A stretch of DNA of 9,388 nucleotides, from contig JALSNT010000453.1 in assembly GCA_026986885.1 (NCBI GenBank), forward strand, positions 1 to 9,388. The letters run 5' to 3'. Under the pieces are notes generated by a model that had not been told where the DNA came from, ran no database searches, and worked only from the letters and a program-made list of their open reading frames with translations. The position numbers and the translations under genes are program-made. This document shows, one piece after another, positions 1 through 5,666 of this stretch; position 1 is the stretch's first letter, and every line of letters begins with the position of its first letter. Source of the stretch: Desulfobulbaceae bacterium. Lineage in GTDB: Bacteria > Desulfobacterota > Desulfobulbia > Desulfobulbales > Desulfobulbaceae.

Positions 1-504
1 GAGCCATCCAATCCGGATATTCAGGCAAACCTGACAGCCGTCCGCAAGGCAAACGGCATCTACAGGCAGGACCAACCCTGGTGGCAACGGGCGATAACCA
101 TCCTCAACGCGGATCAATGGCTGCTCATTTCCGGTATATCATTTGCGCTGTTCAGCGCTTGTTTCCTTTTGCCTGTGCTGTTGAAAGATACATCCTGGTA
201 TACACGTACCCTCAAGGCGGCGACAACCGTCACCCTTCTCTGCGCTCTGCTTGCTCTTGTCCCGGCGACATACGGCTATTACCACCGGCAGGACGGGGTT
301 GTTCTCGATCAGACCCGGCTGAGAATTTCCCCCTTTGCCGAGGCGGATTCGGCAGGTACCATCAAAGCGGGCCGCATCGTCCATCCACTGAAATCATACA
401 AAAACTATATTCTGATCAGAGACGCAAACAACAGAAAAGGCTGGCTGGCGGCAGATGAGCTTGGGTGGCTCAGCCGACTCGGAAAAACAGAGGAAAAGCC
501 ATGA
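1..504 (+). CDS. BatE-like TPR/SH3-domain membrane protein, C-terminal part (5' truncated)
   Basis: The reading frame is open from the first base and ends at TGA 502-504, giving 167 visible residues; the start lies outside the window. The first residues (D-I-Q-A-N-L-T-A-V-R at about 5-15) resemble the end of a TPR unit. Two hydrophobic helices follow, at about residues 40-61 and 70-93, joined by a short charged loop (K-D-T-S-W-Y-T-R). The last 70 residues look like a bacterial SH3 domain: V-V-L-D, L-R-I-S-P-F-A-E-A, a turn at A-G-R-I-V, then K-G-W-L-A-A-D-E-L-G-W-L. TPR, paired membrane helices and a terminal SH3 domain are the layout of BatE proteins, which in Bat operons accompany a MoxR ATPase and von Willebrand A-domain proteins. 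No such neighbour is visible, so the BatE name rests on architecture. A generic TPR-SH3 membrane protein is the alternative. Its stop codon abuts that of the convergent aldolase gene. Confidence 0.7.
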   Translation, partial: EPSNPDIQANLTAVRKANGIYRQDQPWWQRAITILNADQWLLISGISFALFSACFLLPVLLKDTSWYTRTLKAATTVTLLCALLALVPATYGYYHRQDGVVLDQTRLRISPFAEADSAGTIKAGRIVHPLKSYKNYILIRDANNRKGWLAADELGWLSRLGKTEEKP

Positions 505-1167
505 TCACTTCCTGCTCTTTGCAGAGATAGCCTTATAATCGACAAATCTCTCCCGTACCGCCTGCATCTCCCCGGCGGAAAGTACGGGCACGTCACCGAT
601 CTGCAAAGCCTGTCCATACACGCGGGCAAGATTTTCCACCTCAATGGCCAGGGCAAAAACCTCCTGCAGATCACCGGCATAACAAACCATACCGTGATGG
701 GCCAGCAGACAGGCGCATCGACCATTGTCCAGGGCGGCAAGAACATTGTTAGACAACTCAGCCGTGCCGAACAGCCCATAGGGTGCGCAGGCAATACGAT
801 CACCACCGGCCATGGCAACCATATAATGACAGGCAGGAATTTCCCGTTCCAGGCAGGCCAGGGTCGTACACCAGGGAGGATGGGCGTGCAGTACGGCCCC
901 GGCATCCGGCCGGTGCGAGAAAATATCCCGATGCAGCCGCCACTCGGAAGACGGACGGCGGTGGCCGAGCCGCACCTTGCCATGCATATCCATTTCCACC
1001 ACATCGGTCGGTTTGCAGCGGTCATAGGCAAGGGCCGAGGGAGTAATCAGAAAACCGTTGTCAACCCGCAGACTGACATTGCCCGCTGTCCCCTGGTTAA
1101 GCCCTGATTCATTCATGGAACTGGCGGTCTGGATAAGGCGCAGGCGCCTGGTATGGGTAAGCATCAT
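505..1167 (-). CDS. FucA-like class II aldolase (probable 5-deoxy/5-methylthio-ribulose-1-phosphate aldolase)
   Basis: This 220-residue protein is a zinc-dependent class II aldolase of the L-fuculose-1-phosphate aldolase type, expected in the cytosol. It shares with E. coli FucA (from memory) the runs L-N-Q-G-T-A-G-N-V-S (23-32), L-I-T-P-S (40-44), P-S-S-E-W-R (73-77), H-Y-M (114-116) and H-H-G (157-159). The FucA metal ligands correspond to H94, H96 and one histidine of the 157/158 pair, the catalytic Glu to E75, and the active-site Tyr to Y115. Its ATG overlaps the mtnA stop by 4 bases (ATGA, 1164-1167), so the two are surely co-translated. Beside an MtnA isomerase, the likely reaction is cleavage of 5-deoxy- or 5-methylthioribulose-1-phosphate to dihydroxyacetone phosphate plus acetaldehyde or methylthioacetaldehyde, as for Ald2 of the DHAP shunt. 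A second in-frame ATG directly follows the first. MtnB dehydratase is a related alternative that fits the motifs less well. Confidence 0.87.
   Translation of the reverse strand: MMLTHTRRLRLIQTASSMNESGLNQGTAGNVSLRVDNGFLITPSALAYDRCKPTDVVEMDMHGKVRLGHRRPSSEWRLHRDIFSHRPDAGAVLHAHPPWCTTLACLEREIPACHYMVAMAGGDRIACAPYGLFGTAELSNNVLAALDNGRCACLLAHHGMVCYAGDLQEVFALAIEVENLARVYGQALQIGDVPVLSAGEMQAVRERFVDYKAISAKSRK
552..588. other. Imperfect hairpin inside the aldolase 3' end
   Basis: CCCGTAC-CGCC and GGCG-GAAA-GTACGGG form an 11-pair stem interrupted by a four-base bulge, 48 bases beyond the BatE-like stop on the plus strand. No T-run follows on either strand. It might mark the end of the plus-strand transcript inside the convergent gene, but could equally be coding-sequence coincidence. 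Confidence 0.25.
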
Positions 1168-2258
1168 ACTTTTTCCGGATAAAGGGAGAGCAAACCATCA
1201 TGGCTTGCCGGACAGACACCCCGCTCGGTGATCAAACCGGTAACCAGTCTTGCCGGGGTAACATCAAAGGCCGGATTGGCGGCAGGAGTGCCTTGCGGAG
1301 CAATGCGTACGGACCGCACCCTGCCGTCGTCGCCCAACCCCTGAACGACAAGCACCTCATCATCCCCCCTCTCCTCAATGGGAATCTCTTCGATTCCATT
1401 ACTCAGCCGCCAGTCGATGGTCGAACCCGGCAGAGCGACATAAAATGGTATCCGGTTGTCAAAAGCGGCCAGCGCCTTGAGATAAGTGCCTATCTTATTG
1501 CAGACATCACCGCTTGCCGCCGTCCGGTCGCTGCCGACGATACAGATATCCACCTGTCCGTGCTGCATCAGGTGACCACCACCATTGTCGACAATAAGAT
1601 GATGATCAATACCGGCGGAAACCAGTTCCCAGGCGGTCAGGTGTGCGCCCTGATTGCGGGGTCTGGTCTCATCCACCCAGACATGTACAGGCACACCATC
1701 CTTATGGGCACGGAAAACAGGAGCCAGGGCCGTTCCCCAGTCCACGGTCGCCAGCCAGCCGGCATTGCAATGGGTCAGGATGTTGACCGGCTGCTTTCCA
1801 CCTTTCTTCTCCCATATATCACGTAACAGCGCTGCCCCGTGTTTACCGATGGCCATATTGGCGGCCACATCTTCCTCACAAATCCGGGCTGCCTCGTCAT
1901 AGGCAGCAACAAGCCTTTGTGAAGTCGCCAGTGGTTTCAGAACCGCAAGCATACGCTGCACTGCCCAGCGAAGGTTTACCGCCGTCGGCCGACAGGCGAG
2001 AAGCGTTCGGGCAATACTCTCAAGCGATTCGTCATCCGCGTGCGCCTGCAAACCCAGACAAAACCCATAGGCAGCCGTAGCACCGATTAACGGCGCCCCC
2101 CTGACCAGCATATCCCGGATGGCTGCTGCCGCCTGCGCAAGGGTGGACAGGCGGACAAGGACAAATTCATGCGGCAGCCTGGTCTGGTCTATGATTTCAA
2201 CCTGCCTGCCGTCATCGGCAAGCCAAATGGAGCGATACGGGGTTCCATTAACATCCAT
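1164..2258 (-). CDS. mtnA: Methylthioribose-1-phosphate / 5-deoxyribose-1-phosphate isomerase (MtnA)
   Basis: This is a 364-residue aldose-ketose isomerase of the MtnA/eIF2B-like family, full length. It converts 5-methylthioribose-1-phosphate, and in DHAP-shunt organisms 5-deoxyribose-1-phosphate, to the ribulose-1-phosphate form. Visible marks are the N-terminal N-G-T-P-Y-R-S-I-W-L, R-G-A-P-L-I-G-A-T-A-A-Y-G (53-65), N-I-L-T-H-C-N-A-G (159-167) with catalytic Cys164, V-D-E-T-R-P-R-N-Q-G-A (195-205), and G-S-D-R-T-A-A-S-G-D-V-C-N-K-I-G-T-Y (242-259) with catalytic Asp244. The N-terminus fits the family at ATG 2258, although no clear ribosome binding site precedes it. An in-frame GTG six codons upstream (2276) has AGGT just before it and is a possible alternative start. 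The aldolase follows with a 4-base overlap. No phosphorylase, kinase or later methionine-salvage gene is in the window, so substrate supply must be encoded elsewhere. Confidence 0.93.
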   Translation of the reverse strand: MDVNGTPYRSIWLADDGRQVEIIDQTRLPHEFVLVRLSTLAQAAAAIRDMLVRGAPLIGATAAYGFCLGLQAHADDESLESIARTLLACRPTAVNLRWAVQRMLAVLKPLATSQRLVAAYDEAARICEEDVAANMAIGKHGAALLRDIWEKKGGKQPVNILTHCNAGWLATVDWGTALAPVFRAHKDGVPVHVWVDETRPRNQGAHLTAWELVSAGIDHHLIVDNGGGHLMQHGQVDICIVGSDRTAASGDVCNKIGTYLKALAAFDNRIPFYVALPGSTIDWRLSNGIEEIPIEERGDDEVLVVQGLGDDGRVRSVRIAPQGTPAANPAFDVTPARLVTGLITERGVCPASHDGLLSLYPEKV

Positions 2259-2302
2259 AAACTGTAACCGGTCTCACTTGTACCTGACCTGAATTGAGCG
2301 TT

Positions 2303-2701
2303 TTAATTTTTATTTGCCGGAATAAGTTCCGGCGTCCAGAAAATCACTCCTTTTTCTTCAGCCTCGTCCCAGAAGCCCTGGCCGTCCCATTCAATGATCT
2401 GATCGGTATATCCATGCCGCATAACTTTCAATGTTATTTTATCGGCGTTCTCAAGATCATCCTCATTAAACTGATGAACACCGCGAAATGGCGTGTTGCC
2501 GAGATAAATCCACTCACCGGCGCAGGGAATTTCCTTTCCGCTCACCTTATAGACAATATAAGCTCCTTCCGGCTGGGAATTAATTTTCAATTTAACGGTT
2601 TTCGTTGCCGATGAGCAACCGGCCAGGGCAAGCAGCAGTACCAGACCGGCCAAGGCGATAAAATTACCGATTTTATTTTTATTTACTGAAATATATCTCA
2701 T
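2303..2701 (-). CDS. PEGA-like small lipoprotein (132 aa)
   Basis: This encodes a 132-residue probable outer-membrane lipoprotein. A basic N-terminus (N-K-N-K) leads into a hydrophobic segment ending in the lipobox L-A-G-C, with Cys29 as the lipid site and Ser at +2, which does not signal inner-membrane retention. The mature part begins T-K-T-V-K-L-K-I-N-S-Q-P-E-G-A, followed by L-G-N-T-P-F and I-T-L-K-V-M-R-H-G-Y. This is the order seen in PEGA-type beta domains (P-x-G-A, then G-x-T-P, then K-x-G-Y). It parallels the neighbouring upstream lipoprotein, so the two are probably paralogues. The ATG lies 5 bases after that gene's stop, and its Shine-Dalgarno-like AAGG falls in the end of the upstream gene, so the pair should be translationally coupled. 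Function is not known; PEGA domains are usually taken as surface-binding modules. Confidence 0.82.
   Translation of the reverse strand: MRYISVNKNKIGNFIALAGLVLLLALAGCSSATKTVKLKINSQPEGAYIVYKVSGKEIPCAGEWIYLGNTPFRGVHQFNEDDLENADKITLKVMRHGYTDQIIEWDGQGFWDEAEEKGVIFWTPELIPANKN
2316..2333 (-). other. Perfect hairpin at the end of the second lipoprotein gene
   Basis: GCCGGAA and TTCCGGC flank a four-base loop, overlapping the last codons of the 132-residue lipoprotein gene. In the minus-strand transcript it is followed by an A-rich run rather than U, so it is not a standard intrinsic terminator. It may stabilise or process the message between the lipoproteins and mtnA. Confidence 0.4.
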
Positions 2702-2706
2702 TGCTT

Positions 2707-3048
2707 TTACCTTTTTTCCAGTTCAACGGTTACGGGTTGGGGTTCCGATGCAGCCGCTTCCCTGGTTGCATGCCGTTTGTTAACCCAGAAAGAGGTTATT
2801 TCTTCCCGATAACCGGTCTTGCGGAACTCAACCGTCACATATTCCGGTTTTTTCTCGTCCCCTTCCCAGGTCACCAGTACCGGGGTCATCCCCATGTTAG
2901 TGTCGTCTTTTAGATTTATGACCTCTGCCCCGGGCGGCGTCGTCACAAATTTAACAGAACCAAAGGTTTTTGTTCCGGAACAGCCTCCCAGCATAAAAAG
3001 GCCGGCCACTGCAAGCATACAACATATAGCGTTGCCCCATCTCTTCAT
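2707..3048 (-). CDS. PEGA-like small lipoprotein (113 aa), first gene of the minus-strand cluster
   Basis: The frame is open back to 3324, but the start chosen is ATG 3046-3048. A strong Shine-Dalgarno sequence (GAGGAG on the minus strand, plus-strand 3050-3058 region) sits just before it, and a signal peptide begins there (M-K-R-W, then hydrophobic). The lipobox is L-G-G-C with Cys23 as lipid site and Ser at +2, suggesting outer-membrane sorting. The mature part shows a single PEGA-like domain: V-K-F-V-T-T-P-P-G-A-E-V (about 31-42), M-G-M-T-P-V, then V-T-V-E-F-R-K-T-G-Y. A short Ala/Glu-rich stretch and V-T-V-E-L-E-K-R close the protein. It is followed after 5 bases by the second lipoprotein. 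Biochemical role unknown. Confidence 0.82.
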   Translation of the reverse strand: MKRWGNAICCMLAVAGLFMLGGCSGTKTFGSVKFVTTPPGAEVINLKDDTNMGMTPVLVTWEGDEKKPEYVTVEFRKTGYREEITSFWVNKRHATREAAASEPQPVTVELEKR

Positions 3049-3095
3049 ATCCTCTCCTCTGTTGTTATTTCCGGGGTCGAAGCAGACATTCACAT

Positions 3096-3122
3096 CATAA
3101 AAGCATGAACATAAAGCATGAA
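3096..3122. repeat. Tandem imperfect direct repeat, possible operator
   Basis: CATAAAAGCATGAA (3096-3109) is immediately followed by CATAAAGCATGAA (3110-3122), differing only by one A. The pair covers the predicted start site and early leader of the minus-strand transcript, just downstream of the candidate -10 box. That is a common place for a repressor site. Which regulator, if any, binds is not visible. Confidence 0.4.
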
Positions 3123-3128
3123 ATGCCA

Positions 3129-3158
3129 TTTCTACCTGGAAATCAGGGGAATGGTCAA
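3129..3158 (-). promoter_or_regulatory. Candidate sigma70-type promoter for the lipoprotein-mtnA-aldolase cluster
   Basis: On the minus strand, TTGACC (3158-3153; 5 of 6 to the -35 consensus) is followed after 18 bases by TAGAAA (3134-3129; 4 of 6 to the -10 consensus). Transcription would begin near 3121, about 73 bases before the lipoprotein ATG. This is the best promoter match in the divergent region, but it is by eye only. Confidence 0.4.
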
Positions 3159-3328
3159 GAGAAAAGAAGAAAATCATCCGGTCGGCAAAGTTTCTTATTC
3201 CCAAAAAAAATCTTTTCTTTCCGCTTTTCTGGATTTTTCTTTTTTTCTGATATAACATACAGAAAAAGTTTGATTTTTTAATACAGGCAGCCAGCCGGCC
3301 CGGCACTTTTTTTCTGTAAATCAAAATA
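3159..3328. other. AT-rich part of the divergent intergenic region, no gene seen
   Basis: About 170 bases upstream of the HDOD kinase contain an A8 run (3203-3210) followed by a long pyrimidine-rich tract (3211-3247). A TATAAC (3251-3256) could be a plus-strand -10 box for the kinase, but no acceptable -35 lies upstream of it. The minus-strand reading frame that runs through here lacks a ribosome binding site and is better explained as chance extension of the lipoprotein frame. Confidence 0.45.
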
Positions 3329-5494
3329 ATGGCATCCGTGAAAGATAAAGATCCCTACACAGCTCTCAGGCGGCTCAAAGATTCGGGAAACCTGCCGGTA
3401 ATTCCGCAACTCCTTGTCCAGTTATTAGACCTCTGCCGGCAACCGGAAATCAACCTGCAGGCAGTTGGGCAACTGATCAAAAAAGATGCCTCCATGGCGG
3501 CAAAGGTACTGCAGCTCTGCAATTCCGCATTTATCGGGGCACGCTCCCCTTTTCTCAATGTGGAGCAGGCCGTTATTTACCTTGGAGCAGATACTGTGAA
3601 AAATCTTGCCGTCAGCGTATCCGTGCAGCAGGTTTTTCGTAAAATTGAAGCCAATGGTCTGCTCAACATGGACCGTTTCTGGTACCACTCATACCAAAAT
3701 GCTATCCTGGCCGGACGTATTGCCGATGCCGTTTCTTACCCCAATGCATCGGAGGCCTATCTTGCAGGTCTGCTCCATGACCTGGGTAAATTAGTGCTGT
3801 GGATGGCCTTCCCTGGAAAATATGCCCCCCTGCTGCTGAAAGGAATCCGCTGCCATGATGGCCGACTCTCGTTTCTGGAACAGGAAAAACTCCACATCAA
3901 TCACTGTGAAGCCGGGGCCTGGCTGATAGAACAATGGGGCCTGCCCGTGCTGATCGCCGATGCCGTCCGCTATCACCACCATCCGGTTGACAAGGTGGAG
4001 CAGGCCCTGCCGCTGACCAGGATTACCTACCTGGCCGACCTGATCAGTCACAGTGACAACCCGGAACAGGAATGTAACGAGGTGGCGGGAAAACTCTTTC
4101 GCCTTGCTCCCGGCCAAACCGAGCAACTTAAAGAAGGAGTGGAAGAACAAATCCAGGAGGTTGCCCGGCAGCTTGGTATTCGCATCCCCAGCCAAAACAA
4201 ATCAACCATGGAGCCGGAAGAAACGGCGAGTGTAACAGTTCATCAACAGACGACGAAGAAACTGGAAAACCGGATACGAGACATAACGCAACTCACCGGT
4301 ATGCTGGATAATCTTCTTAAATCTCCGAACAGAAGGCAAACCGCACTTATCGTTGAACAAAGTCTGAAAATTCTGTTTAATCAACCAACCTGCCTGTTGC
4401 TTCTTTTGGAAAAAGATTCAAGGATGTTGCGTGCAGTTACCTCCGGTGAAAACATTCTGCAGGCCGAGGCGGATTCCCTTTGCTTTTCCATAGACCGTCA
4501 TCAAGACAGTCTCCCGGTTAATGCGCTGGAGCTACAGCAGATGATGCACTCCTTCATGCCTCGTCCGGAGAAAGACATCACCACGCTTGACAGCCAGTTA
4601 ATTGATCTGCTGGCCACAGAAGGCATGGTTATCTTTCCCATGCAACTGCATCAGCAGAAGGTCGGCCTTCTCATTATCGGTGTCAACAAAAATGAATATC
4701 TTGAACTACTCACCCATGCAGGTCCCCTCCAGTTGCTTGCCGCCCAGGCCGGGGCAAGTCTGTATGTCCAGGATCAACAAAACCGGAAAATCCGGCGTAT
4801 TACCACTGAACGCCTCGAAGGGGCGGCGATGTTAGCCCGAAAGATAGCGCATGAAATAAACAACCCGCTGGCCATTCTGCGTAACTATATTAAAGTCATG
4901 AAGGTGAAGCTTAAGGACAGAAAAGACCTCCACGAAGACCTGATAATCATGGATCAGGAATTCGAACAAATAGGGCGGATTACTGATCAGCTCAGGGATA
5001 TTGCAGTAGACGAGGCAAAGACGGATTTTGAAAATATCAATCTGAATCAGCTCATTGCCGATATGGTGACCCTCTATAATTCCGGTTTCCCGGCCGACGG
5101 CAATATTTCCCTGAAATTTCATCCGGATCCGGAAATCAGCCGACTGCTGACGGATAAAAATGGATTGCGGCAGGTAATGGGTAACCTGTTAAACAATGCC
5201 GTTGAGGCCCTGGATGGTCGGCGGGGTATTATTTCCGTCAGCACGACAGGAAACAGGGCTGAAAACGGTACGGAAGAGGTGATCATCAAGGTCACGGATA
5301 ACGGACCGGGTATTGATCCACAACTGAAGAGAAACCTGTTCCAGGCGGGAACAACCAGTAAAGCCGGTGGCCACAGTGGTCTCGGGCTGGCAATTTCCAG
5401 GAGAATCGTGCAACAGTTAGGCGGCTCTATCTTCCTTGACACCAGCACCGAAGCTACTACATTTAGTGTAATCCTGCCACTTGCTCCCCTTTAA
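3329..5494 (+). CDS. HDOD-domain / GAF-like / sensor histidine kinase fusion
   Basis: This 721-residue soluble protein has no membrane segment. Residues 15-285 form an HDOD domain: L-P-V-I-P-Q-L, K-K-D-A-S-M-A-A-K-V-L, G-L-L-H-D-L-G-K-L (147-155, retaining the His150-Asp151 pair), and W-G-L-P with Y-H-H-H-P (215-219). A linker and short coiled region (about 305-335) leads to a GAF-like segment (about 336-480). The kinase core follows: H-box K-I-A-H-E-I-N-N-P-L with phospho-acceptor His508, N-box G-N-L-L-N-N-A-V-E-A (618-627), G1 T-D-N-G-P-G-I-D (656-663), and G2 G-L-G-L-A-I-S (684-690). It has no receiver domain, so its phosphate must go to a separate protein. The downstream double-receiver hybrid is the obvious candidate. 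An in-frame TAA at 3317-3319 makes ATG 3329 the earliest possible ATG; no Shine-Dalgarno sequence is visible. The signal is unknown. Confidence 0.9.
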   Translation: MASVKDKDPYTALRRLKDSGNLPVIPQLLVQLLDLCRQPEINLQAVGQLIKKDASMAAKVLQLCNSAFIGARSPFLNVEQAVIYLGADTVKNLAVSVSVQQVFRKIEANGLLNMDRFWYHSYQNAILAGRIADAVSYPNASEAYLAGLLHDLGKLVLWMAFPGKYAPLLLKGIRCHDGRLSFLEQEKLHINHCEAGAWLIEQWGLPVLIADAVRYHHHPVDKVEQALPLTRITYLADLISHSDNPEQECNEVAGKLFRLAPGQTEQLKEGVEEQIQEVARQLGIRIPSQNKSTMEPEETASVTVHQQTTKKLENRIRDITQLTGMLDNLLKSPNRRQTALIVEQSLKILFNQPTCLLLLLEKDSRMLRAVTSGENILQAEADSLCFSIDRHQDSLPVNALELQQMMHSFMPRPEKDITTLDSQLIDLLATEGMVIFPMQLHQQKVGLLIIGVNKNEYLELLTHAGPLQLLAAQAGASLYVQDQQNRKIRRITTERLEGAAMLARKIAHEINNPLAILRNYIKVMKVKLKDRKDLHEDLIIMDQEFEQIGRITDQLRDIAVDEAKTDFENINLNQLIADMVTLYNSGFPADGNISLKFHPDPEISRLLTDKNGLRQVMGNLLNNAVEALDGRRGIISVSTTGNRAENGTEEVIIKVTDNGPGIDPQLKRNLFQAGTTSKAGGHSGLGLAISRRIVQQLGGSIFLDTSTEATTFSVILPLAPL

Positions 5495-5610
5495 TTTTTC
5501 TTTTTTTGCCAAAACGCAATTTTCTCTTTGACATTATGAAATGCCTGCGTTTCTATATGGTTATAAACTATAATACTCTTTTAATGATAAAGATTCACTA
5601 AAGATATAAA

Positions 5611-5623
5611 ATATTGGCAATAT
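5611..5623. repeat. 13-base palindrome in the hybrid kinase leader
   Basis: ATATTG-G-CAATAT is perfectly symmetric around a central G, 43 bases before the ATG at 5667. It could be an operator. As RNA it is too AU-rich, with too small a loop, to be a stable hairpin. Confidence 0.35.
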
Positions 5624-5629
5624 CTTGCT

Positions 5630-5643
5630 GCGGATTTATCCGC
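5630..5643 (+). other. Small perfect hairpin in the hybrid kinase leader
   Basis: GCGGAT-TT-ATCCGC can form a five-base-pair stem with a TTTA loop, 23 bases before the ATG. It lies just upstream of the region where the ribosome would bind, in a message with no recognisable Shine-Dalgarno sequence. It may influence initiation, or may be part of a DNA-binding site. Confidence 0.35.
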
Positions 5644-5666
5644 TCTATAAACAAAAAGTTGCAATA

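Larger units (their letters stand above)
5495..5666 (+). promoter_or_regulatory. Intergenic leader of the hybrid kinase with promoter-like elements
   Basis: A perfect TATAAT lies at 5569-5574 but has only a weak -35. A perfect TTGACA lies at 5528-5533 with only poor partners at 17-18 bases, and TATATG 20 bases on. One of these probably drives the hybrid kinase. A T-rich stretch with a short TTGC/GCAA stem (5506-5519) after the upstream stop is too weak to call a terminator. If TATAAT is used, the leader is about 85 bases and contains both palindromes listed separately. Confidence 0.4.

Noticed and set aside
405..1031. 208-codon minus-strand frame overlapping the aldolase, and plus-strand frames at 694-1107 and 1200-1826
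   Set aside because: They lie within well-supported aldolase and mtnA coding sequence, show no recognisable domain, and are frame shadows.
505..1167. MtnB methylthioribulose-1-phosphate dehydratase as identity of the class II aldolase
   Set aside because: The motifs L-N-Q-G-T-A-G-N-V-S, P-S-S-E-W-R and H-Y-M follow FucA rather than MtnB, so aldolase is preferred, though not proven.
2259..2302. Riboswitch upstream of mtnA
   Set aside because: Only 44 bases separate it from the preceding gene and no SAM-riboswitch-like helices are visible.
3301..3317. Sigma54-like CGGCAC followed by TTTTCTG before the HDOD kinase
   Set aside because: The -12 GC is not at the required spacing from the -24 GG, and the start codon would be too close.
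3049..3324. Upstream extension of the 113-residue lipoprotein frame to an ATG at 3324 (205 codons)
   Set aside because: The extension has no ribosome binding site, is AT-rich with low-complexity Lys/Phe runs, and would bury the signal peptide; ATG 3048 has a strong Shine-Dalgarno sequence and a lipobox at the right distance.
5625..5666. Upstream TTG start for the hybrid kinase
   Set aside because: It adds 14 residues before a typical receiver N-terminus, has no ribosome site, and runs through the leader hairpin.
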